From an uncultured Clostridia bacterium (GTDB lineage: Bacteria > Bacillota > Clostridia > Oscillospirales > UMGS1783): DNA of 9,208 nucleotides. Below are positions 1 to 4,498 of the stretch, in pieces. Within the stretch, counting starts at the first letter, position 1; each line of letters starts with the position of its first letter. The notes under the pieces are model-generated. The model saw nothing but the letters and a program-made list of their open reading frames with translations. It was not told the origin of the DNA and did no database searches. The position numbers and the translations under genes were made by a program. The stretch lies in NCBI GenBank assembly GCA_937892635.1, contig CALBKB010000229.1:1-9208 (forward strand), read 5' to 3'.

Positions 1-84
1 TAACCTCGGGCTCGGTTGTGGTAACCTCGGGCTCGGTTGTGGTAACCTCAGGCTCAGTTGTGGTAACCTCGGGCTCGGTTGTGT
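1..84 (-). repeat. 21-bp tandem repeat array, four copies visible
   Basis: Four head-to-tail 21-bp units occupy 1-21, 22-42, 43-63 and 64-84. The first two are identical. The third differs by two G-to-A changes (positions 50 and 56). The fourth diverges only at its last bases. Each unit encodes the seven residues Thr-Thr-Thr-Glu-Pro-Glu-Val in the lipoprotein read on the minus strand. Because 21 is a multiple of three, copy-number change would lengthen or shorten the protein without a frameshift. The array continues off the window, so total copy number is unknown. Confidence 0.9.
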
Positions 85-238
85 CGTTTTCAGAATCGAT
101 CTTTTCAGTTGTTATTACATCAGTAGTACTTTCTTCCGAAGATTCAACCGGATCCTTTCCCCATTCACAAGACGTAAATGAAGCAACCAAAACCGACATA
201 GACAATACTATGGCTAAAATTACTGCTATTCTTTTCAT
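1..238 (-). CDS. Secreted lipoprotein with TTTEPEV repeats (partial, C-terminus outside window)
   Basis: The gene reads leftward from ATG at 238 and has no stop before the window edge, so only the first 79 codons are visible. The N-terminus is a signal peptide: Met-Lys-Arg, then a hydrophobic run to about residue 22, then a lipobox-like F-T-S-C with Cys24 as the probable lipidated residue. After the Cys comes an acidic Ser/Thr/Glu-rich linker, then four copies of a seven-residue Thr-Thr-Thr-Glu-Pro-Glu-Val repeat, the last cut by the edge. Such Thr/Pro/Glu linkers commonly hold a lipoprotein's functional domain away from the membrane through the wall; that domain would lie outside the window. 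A Shine-Dalgarno-like AGAAAGGG lies at 252-259, about 13 nt before the start, a little far. Only 74 bp separate it from the upstream lipoprotein gene, with no terminator seen, so the two may be co-transcribed. Function is unknown. The coding frame and signal peptide are well supported. Confidence 0.8.
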   Translation of the reverse strand, partial: MKRIAVILAIVLSMSVLVASFTSCEWGKDPVESSEESTTDVITTEKIDSENDTTEPEVTTTEPEVTTTEPEVTTTEPEV

Positions 239-312
239 TATTATGTATAAACCCTTTCTAAATCACTTTTCAATAACAATCAATAGTAATTAACTATACT
301 AACGACATTTTA

Positions 313-519
313 TCAAGGTACTTCGGGGAGAAGAATCTCATCGGTTTCATGCCATTCCGAAAAGGTTTCGCCGTTATCGCCCGAAGCAACGGAATTATCT
401 TTGCTTCCTCCATTATTCGCGCCGTCATTTTTATCGTTGTTTCCGCCGCAAGCGACCAAAGTTACAGAAAGCGCAACGGTAGTAATAATCAATCCAACGA
501 TTATCGACAATTTCTTCAT
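313..519 (-). CDS. Very small lipoprotein, 68 aa, unknown function
   Basis: The start at 519 is preferred over an upstream in-frame ATG at 549 because a perfect Shine-Dalgarno (GGAGGTGAA, 524-532) sits just before it, and because it begins a classic signal peptide (MKKLS). A hydrophobic core covers residues 5-20 and a lipobox L-V-A-C has Cys24 as the lipid attachment site. The mature part is only about 45 residues: a Gly/Asn/Asp/Ser low-complexity stretch, then an acidic tail rich in Glu and Trp. No known domain fits. The reading frame ends in a tandem TGA-TAA, so truncation by a single recent mutation is not obvious. A consensus promoter lies upstream and the TEPEV lipoprotein lies 74 bp downstream, possibly in the same transcript. 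The role is unknown; an abundant surface peptide or a remnant of a longer lipoprotein are both possible. Confidence 0.8.
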   Translation of the reverse strand: MKKLSIIVGLIITTVALSVTLVACGGNNDKNDGANNGGSKDNSVASGDNGETFSEWHETDEILLPEVP

Positions 520-523
520 AAAA

Positions 524-532
524 TTCACCTCC
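524..532 (-). promoter_or_regulatory. Ribosome binding site GGAGGTGAA fixing the 519 start
   Basis: On the minus strand GGAGGTGAA is a full complement of the 16S anti-Shine-Dalgarno and ends four bases before the ATG at 519. It excludes the longer frame opening at 549, which would place this site inside the coding region. Confidence 0.85.
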
Positions 533-535
533 AAT

Positions 536-561
536 ATAGCCAAATACATTCGCTTGGCTAT
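536..561 (-). promoter_or_regulatory. Leader inverted repeat just upstream of the Shine-Dalgarno
   Basis: An 8-bp perfect inverted repeat, ATAGCCAA and TTGGCTAT with a 10-nt loop, lies between the -10 box (576-581) and the Shine-Dalgarno (524-532) of the 68-aa lipoprotein gene. In the RNA it would fold as a 5' leader hairpin. It has no U-tract, so it is not a terminator. It could stabilise the mRNA 5' end or be a protein-binding palindrome; which of these is inference. Confidence 0.45.
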
Positions 562-575
562 TATATATCAATTTT

Positions 576-604
576 ATTATATCACATTAATACTGTCTTG
601 TCAA
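576..604 (-). promoter_or_regulatory. Perfect sigma-A promoter TTGACA-17-TATAAT
   Basis: On the minus strand TTGACA (604-599) and TATAAT (581-576) are separated by exactly 17 bp, matching the housekeeping consensus at all twelve positions. Transcription would start near 569, giving a leader of about 50 nt for the 68-aa lipoprotein and perhaps the downstream TEPEV lipoprotein. An exact 12/12 match with ideal spacing is uncommon and predicts strong, constitutive transcription. Confidence 0.85.
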
Positions 605-709
605 GAACAAAGTCGTGCATTCACATTAAAATATAAAATATTTACAAAATGCGATTATACACACCGCTACGCGCCAAACAATACATAAAACCACAAGAAA
701 GGATCTATC

Positions 710-1387
710 ATGTCCGAAAGCTCAAGCTTTAAGAAAACCAATCTGTTTATCAGAGAAAACGAGAAAACCCGTCCATCCCTTGATGTTTCAAGGACCGTGG
801 CAAGAGGCATCTTCACAGACAGAAATCACCCGTGGGCAGCCATTCCCCATTTATCAAACTACATTAAAACACACGGAAACGAGCTGTCACATGATGAATA
901 TGACGAAATCGCGGAAAACGTATGGGTCCACATAAGTGCCTATCTCGCCCCCACGGCTAAAATTGAGGCTCCCGCGATTATTTGCGGAGGGGCAAAGATC
1001 AGCCATCTTTCCTACGTAGCAAACTCCGTGATCGGATCTTTCGCGACGGTTGGAGAAATGACATCGGTCAAACACAGCATAATGTTTGATAAATCAAAGC
1101 TTTGCGGGCACAATCAGCTTTCTTCGTCGGTTCTTGGCTATGGTGCCGTCCTTGGAATAGGAAGTATGGCTCCTGATACCAGACTGGATTTCGCAAGCAT
1201 CGCCTATGATATGCCTGAGGAGATATGTCTTTCCGGAAGAACACATTTAGGAGCTGTAATATGTGATGACGTGAAAATCGGGGCTTCCTGTGTGATCAAT
1301 CCCGGAACGGTCATTGACATAGGGTGCACCGTATATCCACTGACATCGGTTTCGGGATACGTGTATCCTTATACTACCGTACGATGA
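710..1387 (+). CDS. Left-handed beta-helix protein, GlmU acetyltransferase-domain-like
   Basis: This 225-aa protein belongs to the hexapeptide-repeat (left-handed beta-helix) superfamily and resembles the clostridial proteins usually annotated as UDP-N-acetylglucosamine pyrophosphorylase-like. These correspond to the C-terminal acetyltransferase half of GlmU without the nucleotidyltransferase half. An N-terminal helical segment (residues 1-68) carries a PW-x-x-I/L-P motif near 41-46 that is typical of the group. The coils run from about 70 to 155 and 178 to 225, with repeats such as V-I-G-S-F-A and V-K-I-G-A-S. His134, in the context C-G-H-N, falls where GlmU has its catalytic His. The neighbouring GAGT/S-type acetyl-CoA loop reads G-I-G-S-M here, so activity is uncertain. 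A Shine-Dalgarno AGAAAGGA at 696-703 supports the start. It is a single-gene unit ending in a strong terminator. The family call is firm; the exact substrate is unknown. Confidence 0.85.
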   Translation: MSESSSFKKTNLFIRENEKTRPSLDVSRTVARGIFTDRNHPWAAIPHLSNYIKTHGNELSHDEYDEIAENVWVHISAYLAPTAKIEAPAIICGGAKISHLSYVANSVIGSFATVGEMTSVKHSIMFDKSKLCGHNQLSSSVLGYGAVLGIGSMAPDTRLDFASIAYDMPEEICLSGRTHLGAVICDDVKIGASCVINPGTVIDIGCTVYPLTSVSGYVYPYTTVR

Positions 1388-1388
1388 C

Positions 1389-1417
1389 AAAACGGCACGG
1401 AAAATCCGTGCCGTTTT
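1389..1417. terminator. Bidirectional intrinsic terminator between convergent genes
   Basis: A perfect 13-bp stem (AAAACGGCACGGA with its complement) around an AAA loop begins one base after the stop of the beta-helix gene and ends four bases before the stop of the VOC gene. The stem ends in T-rich sequence on both strands, so it can end transcripts arriving from either side. Confidence 0.9.
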
Positions 1418-1421
1418 ATTC

Positions 1422-1829
1422 TTATACTTGCTTAAAAAACTCGACCTGCTCGCCGTCGGGGCCTTCCACAAAAGCTATATGAATAGCGATGGGGGCCGGC
1501 TTGGCATCGTTCAGGGGAACCGTCTTGGGCGGTGTATGGGGCTTTGCTCCAAGAGAGAGAGCCCGCTCATAAGCCGCGTCTACGTCATCGACACCGATAG
1601 CGAAATGCTGCCATCTGCCCTCAGCGGGGTAGTCAACTCCTCTGTTTGCGAAGAGCTCAAATCTGCCGCCGTCGCCGATATCAAGCATTACTATCTCAAG
1701 CTCTCCATCGCCCCAACGGACGATCTCTTTCATTCCCAGTCCCTTATAAAACGCAAGGGATTTTTCAAGGTCGGTGGTTCTGAGCGCAACGTGATGAAAA
1801 TACGCTCCCTTTATCATATCGTTTGCCAT
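1422..1829 (-). CDS. VOC-superfamily (glyoxalase/dioxygenase fold) metalloprotein
   Basis: This 135-aa protein is a full-length single-chain member of the vicinal-oxygen-chelate superfamily, which includes glyoxalase I, fosfomycin thiol transferases and bleomycin-binding proteins. Two beta-alpha-beta-beta-beta modules are visible at residues 9-62 and 72-133. The four usual metal-ligand positions are occupied: His13 (H-H-V-A-L), Glu58 (F-E-L-F), His75 (W-Q-H-F-A-I) and Glu130 (Q-V-E-F-F). It is therefore probably a metal-dependent lyase or isomerase, with a lactoylglutathione-lyase-like annotation most likely; the substrate cannot be told. GGAGGAA at 1832-1838 gives a strong start. It lies 23 nt after the rsmF-like gene on the same strand and is probably the last gene of that operon. 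Codon use (AGA, ATA, GGA, CTT) is like the left part of the window and unlike rsmE. Confidence 0.88.
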   Translation of the reverse strand: MANDMIKGAYFHHVALRTTDLEKSLAFYKGLGMKEIVRWGDGELEIVMLDIGDGGRFELFANRGVDYPAEGRWQHFAIGVDDVDAAYERALSLGAKPHTPPKTVPLNDAKPAPIAIHIAFVEGPDGEQVEFFKQV

Positions 1830-1852
1830 AATTCCTCCAAAATATTGAATAT

Positions 1853-3277
1853 TTATTGTTGATTTCTCAATCCCTTAGGATAATGATTCTTACAGACTCC
1901 GCCGCTTATTTTTCCTCCACCCAGGGGGCAGTTATCCACAAGCACCGCAGCCCAGCCGTCGGGCTGCTTTTCAAATTCTTCCTTGTGGGATACGGATATC
2001 TCCATGCCTTTGATATAGTCGTAGGCTTCGGGATCGCTCTGCTTCAAAATGACCTTTCTTTTAAAATCTCCGCCATATGCCGAGAAGAGCTGATGATGAG
2101 GAACGAATCTTTTGCCCACTATCTCGCCCACGCAAACTCCCGCCGCAAACACACCGTAGGGTGGGAGAGCGATATCGGGCTTAAGATAGGCTTTGCCGTT
2201 TAACGCGATCAAGCTATAGCTTACTCCACCCTCAAAATCCTTTACGAGGTTTTCCTCAAGGAAGTGTTTCGCCTCGGCAATAAGCTCTGTGTCCTCACGA
2301 GAGAGCTTTTCCGTGATCTGCCTTTTCTTTTTGTCCTTTTTTGTGGGTGTTTCCTCGCTCACTCCGTCTGCGCGGGCAAGAACGGCAATAAACTGTCCTT
2401 CGCCCTTTGAAATATGGGGGTAGAAGCGTCGAGTTTTGGTCATATCGTAGGTACAGCCCTCAAAATTGATGCCGTCGGAGGTGAATTCTTTCAGCTCCTG
2501 TGTGACATTTACCAGCTTGAAATCGCTGAAATTATCGAGAAACCAGGCTACGTTCATTTCGTTTTCTTCAAGGGAGAAGGTGCAGGTGGAATAGATCAAT
2601 TTTCCGCCATGCGCCACGCATTTTGCCACGTTTGCAAGTATTTCTTTCTGCCTTTCGGCACACATTTTTACGTTTTCGGGGCTCCATTCGTCGATGGCGG
2701 CCTCGTCTTTGCGGAACATGCCCTCGCCCGAGCAGGGGGCATCGACCACGACCAGATCAAAGGTTTGGGGGAAGAGGGCAGCCAGACGAGCCGGGTCGAG
2801 GCAGGTGGTGGCGGTGCGGGTTAGGCCCAGACGCTCGACGTTGCCGGTGAGGATTTTGCAGCGGGAAGGGATAATTTCATTGGCGACGAGCAGGCCGTTT
2901 TTGCCGAGTTTGTTTTTGATCTGACTCGATTTACCGCCGGGGGCGGCGCACAGATCGAGCACCCACCAATCGGGATTGACCGTGAGGCACTCGGCCGCGG
3001 CCATGGCGCCGGGGTCTTGCAGATAGATCATACCGGCGTGGTGGAAGGGATGGAGCCCGATCTTGTTTTGATTGAGGTAATAGCCGTTTTCCACGTAGGG
3101 AATGGGGGAGCAGGAAAAGGGGTTGACGGCGGCAAAGGCGGCCGTATCAATTTTATCGGTGTTGACGCGAAAGGCACGCTGCGGCGGCTGGTCAAAGCTG
3201 GCGAGGAAGGCTTCAAACGCTTGAGGGCCGAGCAGGGTTTTCATGCGATCGACGAAGGCGGACGGTAACGGCTTCAT
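1853..3277 (-). CDS. rsmF: RsmF/RsmB-family 16S rRNA (cytosine-C5) methyltransferase
   Basis: This 474-aa SAM-dependent enzyme of the NOL1/NOP2/Sun family places a methyl group on C5 of cytosines in 16S rRNA. Motif I is L-D-L-C-A-A-P-G-G-K (107-116) for SAM binding. Motif IV is D-A-P-C-S-G-E-G (179-186) with Cys182, and motif VI is S-T-C-T-F-S (230-235) with Cys232; these are the two Cys residues that release and attack the base. After about residue 320 a Lys-rich linker leads to a C-terminal RNA-binding extension ending K-N-H-Y-P-K-G-L-R, the layout of Gram-positive RsmF. The ATG at 3277 is chosen because the frame further upstream only mirrors rsmE in another frame, and because it overlaps the rsmE stop as ATGA. 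Codon use changes sharply near residue 203: the first 200 or so codons contain no AGA, AGG, ATA or GGA, while the rest use them repeatedly. The gene may therefore be a mosaic or an assembly chimera. Confidence 0.9.
   Translation of the reverse strand: MKPLPSAFVDRMKTLLGPQAFEAFLASFDQPPQRAFRVNTDKIDTAAFAAVNPFSCSPIPYVENGYYLNQNKIGLHPFHHAGMIYLQDPGAMAAAECLTVNPDWWVLDLCAAPGGKSSQIKNKLGKNGLLVANEIIPSRCKILTGNVERLGLTRTATTCLDPARLAALFPQTFDLVVVDAPCSGEGMFRKDEAAIDEWSPENVKMCAERQKEILANVAKCVAHGGKLIYSTCTFSLEENEMNVAWFLDNFSDFKLVNVTQELKEFTSDGINFEGCTYDMTKTRRFYPHISKGEGQFIAVLARADGVSEETPTKKDKKKRQITEKLSREDTELIAEAKHFLEENLVKDFEGGVSYSLIALNGKAYLKPDIALPPYGVFAAGVCVGEIVGKRFVPHHQLFSAYGGDFKRKVILKQSDPEAYDYIKGMEISVSHKEEFEKQPDGWAAVLVDNCPLGGGKISGGVCKNHYPKGLRNQQ
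2640..2760. other. Composition and codon-use boundary inside rsmF
   Basis: Near 2675 the minus-strand codons change from GC-rich choices (GCC, CTC, CGC, GGC, ATC) to a mixed set with AGG, ATA, CTT, GCA, GGA and AGA. The same contrast separates the genes to the left (VOC, beta-helix and lipoprotein genes) from those to the right (rsmE, MFS, ABC). The boundary lies next to the DNA encoding the conserved D-A-P-C-S-G-E-G block, where two homologous genes would be most alike. The shift is seen directly; whether it is recombination or mis-assembly is not decidable here. Confidence 0.6.
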
Positions 3278-4014
3278 AGGTTCATCTCCACATGGAGCAT
3301 GCCCAGACCTACGGCGGTGACAGCGGCTGTTTCGGCGCGCAGGATGCGCTGACCCAGCGAGATGATGCGCGCGCCCACGGCTTTGGCTTGCTCGATCTCG
3401 GCTTGGTCGAAGCCGCCTTCGGGACCGATGAGGATGCCGACCGACATGCCTTTTTGTATGTGAGCGAGGGCTTCGCGGGTGGCAAGCATGCCCCGTTCGT
3501 TTTCGTAGGCGACCAGCAGCAGATCCAACTCGGCGGCCTGTGCCAACGCCTGCCGATAGGACAGGGGCTCCGAGACGGCGGGAATGACGCTGCGCTTGCT
3601 CTGCTTGGCGGCGCTTTCGGCGATGGCCTGCCAGCGGCTCTGCTTGGCGGCCTTCTTTTTCGGATCGATCTTGACCACGCAACGGTTCATTTCGGTGGGA
3701 ACGATGGCGGCAATGCCCAGCTCCACCGTTTTCTGAATGATCCATTCGAGTTTATCGCCCTTGGGCAGACCCTGAAAGAGGGTAAAGCGTACGGGCAGTT
3801 CGGCGTCCTGATACTGCTGCTCGATCATGAGGGCCATGGCGGTATCGCCTTCGAAGCCTTCCAGGCGGCACAGATGGCTAAACCCGGCGCAACTGACCAG
3901 AAAGGTGTCGCCCGCCTGCATGCGCAGAACGTTGCGGATGTGATTGTAGTCGGCACCGCTGATGCAGAACCGATCGCCCGTTTGGGCAGATGGGTCAACA
4001 AAAAAATTAAACAT
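3274..4014 (-). CDS. rsmE: 16S rRNA (uracil-1498-N3) methyltransferase RsmE
   Basis: This 246-aa protein has the usual RsmE length. The N-terminal PUA-like RNA-binding domain (about 1-70) has the H-I-R-N-V-L-R motif at 25-31. The C-terminal SPOUT (knotted) methyltransferase domain shows Q-G-L-P-K-G-D-K (81-88), the family's A-E-S/A-A-K-Q-S-K-R helix (132-141), the SAM-binding loop I-G-P-E-G-G-F (196-202) and the knot motif L-G-Q-R-I-L-R-A-E-T-A (220-230). It methylates N3 of the uridine at the E. coli 1498 position in the 30S decoding region. AAGGCGG at 4021-4027 is the Shine-Dalgarno, six bases from the start. It is the first gene of a minus-strand operon, and its TGA overlaps the ATG of the rsmF-like gene. 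In many Firmicutes rsmE follows prmA or dnaJ; here it has its own promoter. Confidence 0.95.
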   Translation of the reverse strand: MFNFFVDPSAQTGDRFCISGADYNHIRNVLRMQAGDTFLVSCAGFSHLCRLEGFEGDTAMALMIEQQYQDAELPVRFTLFQGLPKGDKLEWIIQKTVELGIAAIVPTEMNRCVVKIDPKKKAAKQSRWQAIAESAAKQSKRSVIPAVSEPLSYRQALAQAAELDLLLVAYENERGMLATREALAHIQKGMSVGILIGPEGGFDQAEIEQAKAVGARIISLGQRILRAETAAVTAVGLGMLHVEMNL

Positions 4015-4044
4015 GCTCTACCGCCTTATCCGATACTTTCCTAT

Positions 4045-4073
4045 ATTATACTCATTTTTGTCGAAGTGCGCAA
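4045..4073 (-). promoter_or_regulatory. Probable promoter of the rsmE-rsmF-VOC operon
   Basis: On the minus strand a perfect TATAAT (4050-4045) lies 17 bp from TTGCGC (4073-4068), a weak -35 matching only the TTG core. The predicted start near 4038 gives a leader of about 24 nt before the rsmE ATG. Confidence 0.55.
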
Positions 4074-4130
4074 GGCGTTACGATTTTCTTTTGCTTATGA
4101 CAAAAAAAGACTTTTTCTTTCTAAAATTTG

Positions 4131-4139
4131 TGGTATACT
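4131..4139 (+). promoter_or_regulatory. Extended -10 promoter for the 77-aa gene
   Basis: TGG-TATACT at 4131-4139 is an extended -10 (TGn-TATAnT), which can work with a poor -35; only T-rich sequence is seen 17-18 bp upstream. It lies 32 bp before the start codon, and its Shine-Dalgarno AAAGGAG is at 4156-4162. Together with the rsmE promoter it makes a 157-bp divergent intergenic region with nothing else recognisable. Confidence 0.5.
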
Positions 4140-4171
4140 AAGAGTGAAAACAAACAAAGGAGAAAACAAGA

Positions 4172-4405
4172 ATGAAAAAGATAATCGGTTCGGTCGAATA
4201 TAACACCGAGCAGTCGGCTCGGTTGTACCAATACGTCGAGGGTGCCTTCGGCGATCCCCGTGGGTTTGAGGAGAGTTTATATCAGACGCCCGACGGCAAG
4301 CTCTTCCTGTACGTCAACGGCGGCCCCGATTCACCCTATCCGCAGGAAAATATCAAGCGCATCAGCAAGGCCAAGGCCGACGAGTGGCGTACGTTGCGAA
4401 AATAA
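4172..4405 (+). CDS. Small conserved-type protein, 77 aa, function unknown
   Basis: The protein starts M-K-K-I-I-G-S-V-E-Y-N-T-E and has a central E-S-L-Y-Q-T-P-D-G-K-L-F-L-Y-V-N-G-G-P segment (about 34-52), then I-K-R-I-S-K-A-K-A-D-E-W. This layout (an opening Y-x-T-E/D, then an L-Y-x-x-x-x-G-x-F/L-F-L-Y-x-x-G-G hairpin, then a K/E-A-x-x-W helix) recalls a family of small uncharacterised proteins common in Firmicutes chromosomes, plasmids and phages; I have no function for them. It has no signal peptide or membrane segment, so it is presumably cytoplasmic. AAAGGAG at 4156-4162 supports the start. It is monocistronic, with an extended -10 promoter before it and a strong terminator after it. 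Codon use matches the GC-rich right part of the window. Confidence 0.8.
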   Translation: MKKIIGSVEYNTEQSARLYQYVEGAFGDPRGFEESLYQTPDGKLFLYVNGGPDSPYPQENIKRISKAKADEWRTLRK

Positions 4406-4421
4406 GAATAATTCTTAAATT

Positions 4422-4449
4422 AAAAGCAAGCCGTGTGCTTGCTTTTTTT
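4422..4449 (+). terminator. Intrinsic terminator after the 77-aa gene
   Basis: A 10-bp stem (AAAAGCAAGC with GCTTGCTTTT), a CGTGT loop and a seven-T tract (4443-4449) lie 16 bases after the stop codon. The GCAAGC/GCTTGC core recurs in the terminator at 5723-5752. Confidence 0.9.
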
Positions 4450-4467
4450 CATGGGGCGTGGTACAAT
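4439..4467 (+). promoter_or_regulatory. Probable MFS-gene promoter overlapping the preceding terminator
   Basis: TTGCTT (4439-4444) and TACAAT (4462-4467) are 17 bp apart, and TGG directly before TACAAT makes an extended -10. The -35 box lies in the descending arm of the terminator stem. The MFS start is 31 bp downstream of the -10, with AAGGAAGAGG as Shine-Dalgarno near 4484-4492. Confidence 0.5.
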
Positions 4468-4498
4468 GCGGATATTATGAGCAAGGAAGAGGAAAAGG

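Noticed and set aside
1..84. CRISPR-like array
   Set aside because: The units are 21 bp, directly abutting, with no spacers, and translate in frame as a protein repeat.
18..293. Plus-strand frame with V-T-S-G-S-V-V repeats
   Set aside because: It is the antisense reading of the 21-bp repeat. The minus strand has a signal peptide and lipobox ahead of the repeat, so it is the coding strand.
605..709. Promoter for the beta-helix gene
   Set aside because: The region is A/T-rich with several TATA-like hexamers, but none has a credible -35 at 16-18 bp, so no box is called.
3278..3745. N-terminal extension of the rsmF-like frame (156 residues)
   Set aside because: It is rich in Arg, His and Gly, has no domain, and lies wholly over rsmE in another frame on the same strand. 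The ATG at 3277 overlapping the rsmE stop is a far better start.
4104..4116. AAAAAG-A-CTTTTT inverted repeat upstream of the 77-aa gene
   Set aside because: A one-base centre cannot form a hairpin and the sequence is simple A/T runs, so chance is likely.
3292..4203. Open frame on the plus strand (303 codons) opposite rsmE
   Set aside because: Antisense shadow of rsmE; Gly/Ala/Leu-rich with no domain and no Shine-Dalgarno, and it runs through the divergent promoter region into the 77-aa gene out of frame.
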